Part shown: positions 26,637 through 34,310 of the stretch, piece by piece
How positions within the stretch are numbered: position 1 is the first letter of the stretch
Layout of the letters: every line of letters starts with the position of its first letter
DNA from: Brachybacterium huguangmaarense
GTDB taxonomy: Bacteria; Actinomycetota; Actinomycetes; Actinomycetales; Dermabacteraceae
Direction: 5' to 3'
Length of the DNA: 64,000 nt
Assembly: GCF_025725725.1 (NCBI RefSeq)
Contig: NZ_CP107020.1
Location: 1,860,001-1,924,000, forward strand
The notes under the pieces: model-generated
What the model was told of the DNA's origin: nothing
What the model saw: the letters and a program-made list of their open reading frames with translations, nothing else
Database searches by the model: none
Translations under genes and position numbers: made by a program

Positions 26637-28658
26637 TCACGCATCGGGTCCGGGTGGCGGGTGGTCCTGGGTGTCGGAGTCGTCGTCTGTGTGCAGTGGG
26701 CTGGTGGCGGTGGAGTCTGGTGGACGGTCGGCGGGATCGCTCGTGGTGCTGGTCCTGTGGGCTTCGGGGCTCCTGGCCTCGACATCTGAGGGATCGTCGG
26801 TGTTCTCACGGGGCCCGGGGGGCGTGAGGTGGCAGGTGGTGCTCGCGCCGCCAGGGCTGGTCCAGGTCACGGCGGGTGTGCCGCCACTATCGCGGGTGGG
26901 GGTGACGGTCCAGCCGGCGTGGTCCTTGAGCAGATTGCAGCGGACGCAGAGTCCCTGCGCGTTCGCGTAGGAGGTGGCGCCACCGTAGGCGTGTGGGGTG
27001 ATGTGGTCGATGTGGCGGACGGTGGCGTTGCACCACGGACTGGCACACGTCGACTCCCGCCACCGGACCATCTGCTCCAGCGGCGCGGGGAATGCCCGGG
27101 CGCGGGAGTCCATGGCCACCAGCTCACCCGTTCTGGGGTGTGTGTAGAGCCGTCTCATGACGGCGCTGGTGGTGGCGTCGGGGTGCTCGTCCCACCCCGG
27201 GTTGTTCTTGTACCCCGGCGGGCTCCCACGAAGAGTGTCGGTGACGATGTGGGCCGGGATGGGGCCGTAGCCCTCCAGGTGGGCGAGCTCTCCGCCCCCG
27301 TCCGGGGCCAAGAGTGCACGGTCGGTGATGACCACGCCGATGGTGATGCGGCGGCGACGGTAACGATCCGTCGAACGGTCGCTGTGGCCGGGGAAGTCAG
27401 GGGCACGCACCTTGTACGGGCCTGAGAGGTCCTGGTCGCCACCGTGGCCCGGGCCTGGAACGTCCAGATCGCGCGTGTCATCGAGCATCACGCCGCGTCC
27501 GTCCGTGTCGAGCACGGCCGCTCCACCGGGCAGCGAAATCCCCTCGAACTCGACATCAAGCAGTGACTCGCCCGGAGCGGAGGGATCGAGTGCCCTGTCG
27601 CCGCCGGTGATCGCGTCGACCAGGGCGTCAGCCTCGAGCGCCCGGACCCCATCGATCGACCCCTGAGCACGACGGGCCTCGGCCTCGAGACGAAGGGCTT
27701 TCATCACCGCGCTGGCATCCACGGCCCGCACGGTCGCGGTCACCGCGACCATGTGGTCTTCCAGCAGGCGCGTCCGCACACAGCGTCCCCGCGCCGCCCG
27801 CGCGGCACGGTGCCGGGCATCATCCGGGTCTCTCGCGTCACGTAGAGCACGGACTTCGGCACCTAGACGGCGTGTGCCCACACCGTTCAGGCGTGCAGGG
27901 TCCGCGGTCAGGGCCTCATCGATGGACTCGGCGACATCAGGGTCCACGTCATCGAGCGCGACCGCGATCGCCCGGGCCTGCTGCTCGGTGACCCGCCCCG
28001 AGGCGAGCAGGGCGAAGGTGCCGGGGAGCTGGGTGACCAGGCGCTGCGACGCGGCCAGAGACATCGACGACGCCGACGGCGAGACTCGGCGTGCCAGGCT
28101 CAGCTCCTGCGCGGCCGCGCGGCCCTGCTCCGCCGCAGGAACACCCCGTGCGGCGTCGGCGTCGGCGATCCGGGTCGCGGCCATCACCTGCCACGTCGCA
28201 TCCAGAGCCGCGAGCGTGGAGCGAAGCTGATCGATCACCCCCACCACACCCAGGGCCTCCGCGACGGAGCCGGGTTCAGTGTCGGTCAGGGCATCCCGCA
28301 TCGCCACGGGAGCCTCGACCGCCGCGAGAACGCCGGTGATGATCGACGCCACGACCTCCCGTGCCGCACCATCACGGCTGAGCGTCTTCGCTTGGGTCAG
28401 GACATCTGACAGGGCATCGCCAGCCGGGACCGCGGTGTCGCCATCAGGAGCGGGAGCACCTGAAAGCGGCCGGGTTCCCGAGGGCAACGACCCGTCATTG
28501 CGCGTCGATGCCGTTCCCTTGGCGGGCATCGACCCCGCGCCTTTGCCACCCAACGGAAGGTCACCCCCTCCCGACCGCGACAGCGCAGAACCATTCGCCC
28601 CCAGCGCCCGGGCGCGGTCATCGCGCCCCGGACCCTCGGCCCTCGAATGATCCCGCAT
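26637..28658 (-). CDS. DUF222/HNH endonuclease family protein (13E12 type)
   Basis: A 673-residue protein of the DUF222 family fused to an HNH nuclease domain, found in many copies in high-GC actinobacteria and related to the 13E12 repeats of M. tuberculosis. DUF222 covers about 100-380. Near residues 530-580 lie an HNH fold with HIDHITPHAYGG, an Asn, and two Cys pairs (CASPWC, CVRC) that would hold a structural zinc. The C-terminal 80 residues are Pro/Thr/Asp-rich and probably disordered. The ATG at 28658 has AGGGGG at 10 nt; another ATG at 28667 is too close to that site. Function is unknown; a mobile or selfish role is often supposed. Confidence 0.88.
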   Translation of the reverse strand: MRDHSRAEGPGRDDRARALGANGSALSRSGGGDLPLGGKGAGSMPAKGTASTRNDGSLPSGTRPLSGAPAPDGDTAVPAGDALSDVLTQAKTLSRDGAAREVVASIITGVLAAVEAPVAMRDALTDTEPGSVAEALGVVGVIDQLRSTLAALDATWQVMAATRIADADAARGVPAAEQGRAAAQELSLARRVSPSASSMSLAASQRLVTQLPGTFALLASGRVTEQQARAIAVALDDVDPDVAESIDEALTADPARLNGVGTRRLGAEVRALRDARDPDDARHRAARAARGRCVRTRLLEDHMVAVTATVRAVDASAVMKALRLEAEARRAQGSIDGVRALEADALVDAITGGDRALDPSAPGESLLDVEFEGISLPGGAAVLDTDGRGVMLDDTRDLDVPGPGHGGDQDLSGPYKVRAPDFPGHSDRSTDRYRRRRITIGVVITDRALLAPDGGGELAHLEGYGPIPAHIVTDTLRGSPPGYKNNPGWDEHPDATTSAVMRRLYTHPRTGELVAMDSRARAFPAPLEQMVRWRESTCASPWCNATVRHIDHITPHAYGGATSYANAQGLCVRCNLLKDHAGWTVTPTRDSGGTPAVTWTSPGGASTTCHLTPPGPRENTDDPSDVEARSPEAHRTSTTSDPADRPPDSTATSPLHTDDDSDTQDHPPPGPDA

Positions 28659-28773
28659 CGTCGTCATGCCCCCTATTCTTCCGAGGGGGTCTGACAAACG
28701 GGACCCGACCCCGGAGCCCTTTTCGAGAATGTGGACAACTCTGCATGGGGAGGGAATGCGGGAACTTGATTAT

Positions 28774-28845
28774 GTCGAGGTCGAGGTCGAGGTCGAGGTC
28801 GAGGTCGAGGTCGAGGTCGAGGTCGAGGTCGAGGTCGAGGTCGAG
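28774..28845. repeat. Tandem hexanucleotide array, 12 perfect copies of GTCGAG
   Basis: Twelve uninterrupted copies of GTCGAG (72 bp) are followed by a degenerate GTCGGA unit. On the minus strand the unit is CTCGAC. It starts 116 bp upstream of the DUF222/HNH start codon, in the DNA expected to hold that gene's promoter or leader. Each unit contains TCGA. A perfect array of this length is prone to slippage. Confidence 0.97.
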
Positions 28846-29349
28846 GTCGGAGTCGGTGCGGATGCCAGTGCCGCTGGCCCGCCCGTCGGTCGACGAATCC
28901 TCGCGGTGCGCGACGTCCCGCCGGGTGCGACGAACGGCCTGGGCTGTGACGACCAGCCGCGGGTGCGATGGACGTCGTGCGCACGGCGGTGGGGAAGCGA
29001 GCACCGGGAACGGAACGGCAGGTGCTCTCGCCCACGCCATATGACGGCACTCGGGTATGGGCGCCGGGTCACTGGACAGCGATACGGGCTCCGCTGTGCC
29101 TGGAGGATGCCCCGTCGTGCTCGCGCGCCGACGCGCCGACGGTTGGGGCAGAGACGTGGAGCGCCCCGCCAAAGGCGCGTTCGCCACGGCGCCGACGACG
29201 CCTGCCCGGGCGCTGCGTGGCGTCGGAGTCGGGGGCGCGAGATCGGCGGTGCACGAGGCCCCGCCGTGTGGCATTCCCGCGCCGCGCCCTTCATCGACAT
29301 CGCCCTTGTCGGCGCTATGAACCCCGCCCGGCGCATCGAGATCGTCATG

Positions 29350-29380
29350 TCGGGTGGAATTCCTCGAGAATTCCACCCGA
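29350..29380. repeat. 13-bp perfect inverted repeat with 5-nt spacer
   Basis: TCGGGTGGAATTC (29350-29362) and its exact complement GAATTCCACCCGA (29368-29380) flank CTCGA. A further 7-bp pair (29340-29346 GATCGTC with 29393-29399 GACGATC) encloses it. Being A+T-containing at its heart and lying far from any gene end, it looks more like a protein-binding or recombination site than a terminator. Confidence 0.85.
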
Positions 29381-29575
29381 AAGTGCAGACTCGACGATCG
29401 TGCCGCCGCGCCTGGTGCCAGCACGGTCCTCTCCCGCCCGCACCTCGGCCCCCGGCGACACGCGGCCCGACTTCCGCCCGCGACTCCCGTCCGCGTACCC
29501 ATCCGCCGTACCCCGCACACACCCTTCTCATCCCCCTCGCAGCGCGCGGGCCCCGCCACGCGGAGCACGACCTCG

Positions 29576-29581
29576 TACAAT
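29576..29581 (+). promoter_or_regulatory. -10 element of the two-component operon (leaderless)
   Basis: TACAAT lies 7 nt before the GTG of the response regulator. It is the closest match to the TATAAT consensus in the window. The start codon has no ribosome-binding site, so a leaderless mRNA is likely. The -35 region is not recognisable, which may mean an activator is needed. Confidence 0.55.
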
Positions 29582-29588
29582 CGCCGCT

Positions 29589-30284
29589 GTGACACGACTA
29601 CTACTCGTCGAGGACGACTCCGCGATCGCCGAGCCCCTCTCCCGTGCACTGGGCCGTGACGGCTACGAGGTGTCCCGCGCCTCGCGGGGCATGGACGCCC
29701 TCGCGCTCGCCTCGACCGGCGACCCCGTCGACTTCGTGATCCTCGATCTCGGGTTGCCCGACATCGACGGCCTCGAGGTGTGCCGGCGCCTGCGCAAGGG
29801 CGGCCTCGAGGCTCCCGTGCTCATCCTCACGGCACGCGCCGACGAGGTCGACGCCGTTGTCGGCCTCGACGCGGGCGCCGACGACTACGTCACCAAGCCC
29901 TTCCGGCTGGGCGAGCTGCAGGCCCGCATCCGGGCCCTGCTGCGGCGCAGCCAGAGCCTCGGGGAGGCCTCGGACAGCTTCGACGTCAACGGCGTCCAGC
30001 TCGACGTCTCCGCCCGCCGCGCCCACGTCGACGGCGAGGAGCTGTCCCTCTCGGCCAAGGAGTACGACCTGCTGACCGTGCTCGTCCGCGAGGCGGGCAG
30101 CGTCGTGACCCGCGACGACCTCATGCGTGAGGTGTGGGGGGCCGAGTGGTGGGGGTCGACCAAGACCCTCGACATGCACATCTCGTGGCTGCGCCGCAAG
30201 CTCGGGGACGACGCCACCAGCCCCCGTCGCATTACCACCGTGCGAGGGGTGGGCTTCCGGTTCGAGACCGGTCCCGAGAGCTGA
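29589..30284 (+). CDS. OmpR/PhoB-family response regulator
   Basis: DNA-binding response regulator, 231 residues. The receiver domain (1-120) has the acidic pocket Glu8-Asp9-Asp10, phosphoacceptor Asp53 in VILDLGLPD, and Lys in TKPF. The C-terminal winged-helix domain (about 135-230) has the expected TKTLDMHISWLRRKLG recognition region and ends in RGVGFRFE. The GTG start lies just after a TACAAT box. The sensor kinase gene follows after 3 nt, so both are co-expressed. Target genes are unknown; the cell-surface island downstream is one candidate. Confidence 0.94.
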   Translation: MTRLLLVEDDSAIAEPLSRALGRDGYEVSRASRGMDALALASTGDPVDFVILDLGLPDIDGLEVCRRLRKGGLEAPVLILTARADEVDAVVGLDAGADDYVTKPFRLGELQARIRALLRRSQSLGEASDSFDVNGVQLDVSARRAHVDGEELSLSAKEYDLLTVLVREAGSVVTRDDLMREVWGAEWWGSTKTLDMHISWLRRKLGDDATSPRRITTVRGVGFRFETGPES

Positions 30285-30287
30285 CCG

Positions 30288-31670
30288 GTGCGCCAGCGGA
30301 TCCTGCAGGCGACCCTGATCACGGTCCTGCTCTCCACGCTCATGCTCGGGATCCCGCTCGCGGTGTCCTGGCTGAGCATCGTCCAGCGCGACCTCAGCAA
30401 CACGGCCTGGGAGATCCGTCGGCAGACGGTCACCACGATCGACCAGCGCATCTCCCGCGGCCAGCCGGTCGACGAGGCCATGCTGCAGTCGATCGTGTCC
30501 TCTCCCGCCAACACCAACCTGCGCTTCCGCGTCACCGTCACCATGCCCGGCCAGGAGCCCATCTCCGCGGGCGCCCCGGCGGGCCGCAACGCCACGACCG
30601 CGTCCGGGCCCGGCCTGCACTCCGACATCGTCACCGTCGCGATCCCGCAGTCGGAGGCGCGCTCCCAGACCGCGAGCGCGTGGGTGCTCATCATCGTCGC
30701 GAGCCTGGCCTCCCTGTCGATCGGCGTGTCCGTGGCGCTGTGGCAGGCCCAGCGCATCTCCGCGCCGCTCGCACGCCTGACGCTGCGCGCGGAGGCGCTC
30801 GGCACGGGCCGCACGCGCGCCCCGTGGGAGGCGAGCGGGATCCCCGAGATCGACACCGTCGCCGAGCAGCTCGCCAACTCCGGCGCCCTGCTCAACGAGC
30901 GGCTCGAGGCCGAGAGCGCGCTCGCCTCGGACGCCTCCCACCAGCTGCGCACCCCGCTGACGGCGCTCTCGATGCGGCTCGACGAGATCCTCGCGACGAG
31001 CTCCGAGGAGTGGGTGCGCGAGGAGGCCCGCATCTCCCTCGAGCAGATCGACCGCCTCACCTCGGTGGTCCACGACCTCATCAACGCCCCGCGCTCCTCC
31101 CAGCGCCGGACCCCCGGCGTGGTCGAGCTGCGCAGCGTGCTGACCCAGCAGAGCGAGGAATGGTCGCCCGCCTTCCGCGCCGCGGGGCGCGAGCTGAACA
31201 TCCAGGTGCCGCGCACCGCCGCCGTGTGGGGATCCATCGGCCCCCTCACCCAGGTCGTCGCGACCCTCGTGGAGAACTCCCTCGCCCACGGCGGCGGGCG
31301 CACCCAGGTCAAGGTGCGCCGCAACGAGCGCTCGACCGTGATCGAGGTGTCCGACGAGGGGGAGGGCATCGACCCGCGCCTCGGCAAGCGCGTCTTCGAG
31401 CGCTCCATCTCGGGCGCCAAGTCCTCCGGGACGGGCGTCGGCCTCGCCCTCGCGCGCACCCTCGTCGAGGACGACGGCGGACGCCTCGAGCTGCTCTCCG
31501 AGAGCCCGGCCGTGTTCGGGGTGTTCCTCATCTCCGCGCCGGGCGACGACGGCGACGACGCGGAGGACGCCGCTCCCGCCCGCCCGTCCGAGCAGGGGAG
31601 CGTGATGCCGCGCCGCCGCGGCCGCTCCGGGCGCACCGGCGGGTCCGAGCGCCCGCACCACCGCCCCTGA
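30288..31670 (+). CDS. Sensor histidine kinase
   Basis: Partner of the preceding regulator, 460 residues. Two membrane helices (about 9-30 and 131-150) bound an extracytoplasmic sensing domain of about 100 residues. A HAMP-like segment (about 150-205) and a dimerisation domain follow, with His218 in SDASHQLRTPL as the phosphorylation site. The ATPase domain has the N-box (VATLVENSLAHG), G1 (VSDEGEGI) and G2 (GTGVGLALA) motifs. The last 50 residues are acidic then Arg-rich and probably disordered. The signal cannot be deduced from the sequence. Confidence 0.93.
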   Translation: MRQRILQATLITVLLSTLMLGIPLAVSWLSIVQRDLSNTAWEIRRQTVTTIDQRISRGQPVDEAMLQSIVSSPANTNLRFRVTVTMPGQEPISAGAPAGRNATTASGPGLHSDIVTVAIPQSEARSQTASAWVLIIVASLASLSIGVSVALWQAQRISAPLARLTLRAEALGTGRTRAPWEASGIPEIDTVAEQLANSGALLNERLEAESALASDASHQLRTPLTALSMRLDEILATSSEEWVREEARISLEQIDRLTSVVHDLINAPRSSQRRTPGVVELRSVLTQQSEEWSPAFRAAGRELNIQVPRTAAVWGSIGPLTQVVATLVENSLAHGGGRTQVKVRRNERSTVIEVSDEGEGIDPRLGKRVFERSISGAKSSGTGVGLALARTLVEDDGGRLELLSESPAVFGVFLISAPGDDGDDAEDAAPARPSEQGSVMPRRRGRSGRTGGSERPHHRP

Positions 31671-31709
31671 GACCGCGGCCGGCGGCGCGACGTCAGGACC
31701 AACTGCACC

Positions 31710-31715
31710 TAGACT
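31710..31715 (+). promoter_or_regulatory. -10 element of purK-purE (leaderless)
   Basis: TAGACT lies 6 nt before the GTG start at 31722. No ribosome-binding site precedes the start codon, so transcription probably begins at it. Confidence 0.5.
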
Positions 31716-31721
31716 GGCCGG

Positions 31722-33434
31722 GTGCCTGAGACCGCCCGCCCCGGGAGGATCGGCGTCGTCGGCGCCGGCCAGCTCGCCCGGATGATGATCCCCGCCGCCG
31801 TCGAGCTCGATCTGCCGCTCGCCGTGCTCGCGACCGACCCCGCCGAGAGCGCCGCCGCGGTCGCCGCCGACGTCCGCCTCGGCCACCACGACGACGAGCA
31901 GGCCGTGCGCGCCCTCGCCGCGAGCTGCGACGTCCTCACCTTCGACCACGAGCACGTGCCCCAGCCGATCCTGCGCGGCATCGAGGCCGACGGCGCGACC
32001 GCCGTGCGCCCGGGCGCCGCAGCCCTCGCCCACGCCCAGGACAAGCTCGTCATGCGCGAGCGCCTGACCGCGCTGGGCCATCCGTGCCCCCGCTGGTGGC
32101 AGGCCTCCGACATCGCCTCGCTCGACCGTGCCCTGGCCGAGGCGGGCGGACGCGCGGTCGTCAAGACCCCGCGCGGCGGCTACGACGGCCACGGCGTGCG
32201 CGTGATCGAGCGCGCCGAGCAGGCCCGGGACTGGCTCGAGAGCTCGGGGACCCTGCTCGTCGAGGAGCTCGTCGACTTCACGCGCGAGCTGTCCGCGCAG
32301 GTCGCGCGCCGCCCCGGCGGCGAGGCCGTCGCCTACCCCGTCGTGCAGTCCACCCAGGCCGACGGGATCTGCTTCGAGGTGATCGCGCCGGCCCCCGGGC
32401 TCGACGCGGACCGTCAGCGGGAGATCCAGCGCCTGGCCCTGGACATCGCCGCCGACCTCGACGTGGTCGGCATGCTCGCCGTCGAGCTGTTCGAGACCGC
32501 CGACGGCGCCGTGCTGGTCAACGAGCTCGCCATGCGCCCCCACAACACCGGGCACTGGGGCATGGACGGCGCCGTGACCGGCCAGTTCGAGCAGCATCTG
32601 CGCGCCGTCGCCGACCTCCCGCTCGGCGACCCCTCGCCGCTGGCCCCGTGGGCCGTCATGGTCAACCTGCTCGGCGGCGCGCGCGAGGACCTCGCCGCCG
32701 GCGCCGCGGAGGCCATGGCCCTCGACCCCGGCGTGAAGGTCCACCTGTACGGCAAGTCCGTGCGGGCCGGCCGCAAGGTCGGGCACGTGACCGTGACCGG
32801 CGCCGACCTCGACGAGGTGCGCGGCAGGGCCCGCCGTGCCGAGCGCCTCATCGTCGACGGCATCACCCCCCGACGCCCCCGCCCCGACCGAGGAGACCGC
32901 ATGACCGTGACCGACCCCCGCGACCCGTCGACCGCCCCCGCCGTGGGCATCGTGATGGGCTCGGACTCCGACTTCTCCGTGATGCGCGAGGCCGCCGACG
33001 TGCTCGCCGACTTCGGCATCGGGCTCGAGATCGACGTGGTCTCGGCCCACCGCATGCCCGAGGACATGATCCGCTGGGGTCGCGAGGCCGCCGGCCGCGG
33101 CATCCGTGTGATCATCGCGGGCGCCGGCGGCGCGGCCCACCTGCCCGGCATGCTCGCGGCCGTGACCCCGCTGCCCGTGATCGGGGTGCCCGTCCCGCTG
33201 CGCCACCTCGACGGCATGGACTCCCTGCTGTCCATCGTGCAGATGCCGTCCGGGGTGCCGGTCGCGACCGTCTCCGTCGGCGGCGCCCGCAACGCGGGGC
33301 TCCTCGCCGCGCGCATCCTCGCCGCCGGCACCGACGAGGACTCCCTGGCCCTGCGCGAGCAGATGGTGCGCTTCCAGGGGGACCTGCGGGCGGGCGCGAT
33401 CCGCAAGGGCGAGTCGTTGCGATCGTCCCTGTGA
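31722..33434 (+). CDS. purK-purE: PurK-PurE fusion: 5-(carboxyamino)imidazole ribonucleotide synthase and mutase
   Basis: One uninterrupted 570-residue frame covers two purine biosynthesis enzymes. Residues 1 to about 385 are PurK, an ATP-grasp enzyme ([39 protein letters not shown]) that makes N5-CAIR from AIR, ATP and bicarbonate. Residues about 394-570 are PurE, the mutase giving CAIR ([42 protein letters not shown]). No stop codon separates them. An internal ATG at 32901 with GAGGAGA before it is positioned like the usual purE start, so free PurE may also be made. Separate purK and purE genes are the usual bacterial layout. The GTG at 31722 appears leaderless. Confidence 0.93.
   Translation: MPETARPGRIGVVGAGQLARMMIPAAVELDLPLAVLATDPAESAAAVAADVRLGHHDDEQAVRALAASCDVLTFDHEHVPQPILRGIEADGATAVRPGAAALAHAQDKLVMRERLTALGHPCPRWWQASDIASLDRALAEAGGRAVVKTPRGGYDGHGVRVIERAEQARDWLESSGTLLVEELVDFTRELSAQVARRPGGEAVAYPVVQSTQADGICFEVIAPAPGLDADRQREIQRLALDIAADLDVVGMLAVELFETADGAVLVNELAMRPHNTGHWGMDGAVTGQFEQHLRAVADLPLGDPSPLAPWAVMVNLLGGAREDLAAGAAEAMALDPGVKVHLYGKSVRAGRKVGHVTVTGADLDEVRGRARRAERLIVDGITPRRPRPDRGDRMTVTDPRDPSTAPAVGIVMGSDSDFSVMREAADVLADFGIGLEIDVVSAHRMPEDMIRWGREAAGRGIRVIIAGAGGAAHLPGMLAAVTPLPVIGVPVPLRHLDGMDSLLSIVQMPSGVPVATVSVGGARNAGLLAARILAAGTDEDSLALREQMVRFQGDLRAGAIRKGESLRSSL
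32901..33434 (+). other. purE: Possible internal translation start giving free PurE
   Basis: ATG at 32901 is in frame with the PurK-PurE fusion (codon 394) and has GAGGAGA ending 4 nt before it. The resulting 177-residue protein would have the normal length of bacterial PurE, which works as an octamer. Whether ribosomes use this start as well as reading through cannot be told from sequence. Confidence 0.5.
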
Positions 33435-33451
33435 GCGTCCGGCACGGCCGA

Positions 33452-33457
33452 TAGGCT
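33452..33457 (+). promoter_or_regulatory. -10 element of the acetyltransferase operon (leaderless)
   Basis: TAGGCT ends 7 nt before the ATG at 33465. It lies in the 30-bp gap after the purK-purE fusion and would allow the sugar genes to be transcribed independently of purine synthesis. Confidence 0.5.
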
Positions 33458-33464
33458 CGTCACC

Positions 33465-34310
33465 ATGCACGACGATCCCCCCCGGGGCGAGGCCCCCACG
33501 CCGCCGTCCGCCGCCTACCGCGTCGCGCCCGGCGCCGACGTCTCCGACGACGCGACCATCGGCGAGGGCAGCGCCGTCTGGCACCTCGCGCAGGTGCGCG
33601 AGGGCGCCGTCCTCGGACGCGACTGCATCGTGGGCCGCGGCGCCTACATCGGCAGCGGCGTACACATGGGCGACGCCTGCAAGGTCCAGAACTACGCCCT
33701 CGTCTACGAGCCCGCGCAGCTCGCCGACGGCGTGTTCGTCGGCCCCGCCGCCGTGTTCACCAACGACCACTACCCGCGCGCCGTCAACCCCGACCTCACC
33801 CCGAAGTCGGCCCACGACTGGGAGCCCGTCGGCGTGACCTGCCAGGAGGGCGCCTCGATCGGCGCCCGCGCCGTGTGCGTCGCGCCCGTGACGATCGGCG
33901 CGTGGGCCCTCGTGGCCGCCGGCTCGACCGTGATCCGGGACGTGCCGCCCCACGCCCTCGTCGCTGGCGTGCCCGCCCGCCGCATCGCCTGGGTCGGCCG
34001 CGCCGGCGAGCCGCTCGAGCCCGCCTCCGACGGCACCGACGCATGGGTGTGCCCCGCCACCGGCGACTGGTACGTGCCCGACGAGACCACGGGCGGCCTG
34101 CGCCGGGCCACCGAGGCCACCGGCGCCACCACCCGCGGCGCGGAGGAGACGCCCGAGGAGGGCGCCGACCACGGCGACGCGCCCGCCCCGAGCTCCCCGC
34201 GTGCGGCCGCCTCGGCCCTCGTCGAGCGCCTCACGGGGCGTGGCTCGGACCGCCACGCCGACCGCAGGACTGCAGGCCCCCTGAACGACACTCCTGGAGA
34301 GGACGCATGA
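33465..34310 (+). CDS. wbpD: Sugar N-acetyltransferase, left-handed beta-helix (WbpD/WlbB-like)
   Basis: Predicted to acetylate the 3-amino group of a UDP-2-acetamido-3-amino-uronic acid with acetyl-CoA. The 281-residue protein has a hexapeptide-repeat beta-helix over about residues 22-180, with the family segments AVWHLAQVREGA, NYALVYEPAQ and VFTNDHYPRAVNP, where the Asn-Asp-His holds the catalytic His. A 90-residue Glu/Thr/Ala-rich tail of unknown role follows, including WVCPATGDWYVPD. It overlaps the aminotransferase gene by 4 bp, and an oxidoreductase follows, giving the wbpD-E-B enzyme set of diacetamido-uronic acid synthesis. Substrate identity is inferred from this grouping. Confidence 0.87.
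   Translation: MHDDPPRGEAPTPPSAAYRVAPGADVSDDATIGEGSAVWHLAQVREGAVLGRDCIVGRGAYIGSGVHMGDACKVQNYALVYEPAQLADGVFVGPAAVFTNDHYPRAVNPDLTPKSAHDWEPVGVTCQEGASIGARAVCVAPVTIGAWALVAAGSTVIRDVPPHALVAGVPARRIAWVGRAGEPLEPASDGTDAWVCPATGDWYVPDETTGGLRRATEATGATTRGAEETPEEGADHGDAPAPSSPRAAASALVERLTGRGSDRHADRRTAGPLNDTPGEDA

Larger units (their letters stand above)
28659..29575. other. Gene-poor intergenic region with two repeat structures
   Basis: About 0.9 kb without a convincing gene, the longest gap in the window. It contains a 12-copy hexamer array (28774-28845) and a 13-bp inverted repeat (29350-29380). Open frames span it on both strands but none has a ribosome-binding site, family motif or the strong third-position G/C bias of the real genes. 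It separates the DUF222/HNH gene from the response regulator gene and may be decayed accessory DNA. Confidence 0.6.

Noticed and set aside
28774-28845. CRISPR array
   Set aside because: The hexamer units are directly adjacent without spacers, and no cas genes are present.
28666-29592. Open frames across the hexamer repeat, reading Val-Glu or Asp-Leu repeats
   Set aside because: The repeat stays open in all frames because its unit has six bases and no stop. No ribosome-binding site, no family resemblance and no coding-type third-position bias flank it.
29601-34256. A 1551-codon open frame on the minus strand
   Set aside because: It is the antisense shadow of the response regulator, kinase, purK-purE and acetyltransferase genes. 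High-GC DNA leaves antisense frames open; it has no motif and a His/Asp/Gly/Val-rich random composition.
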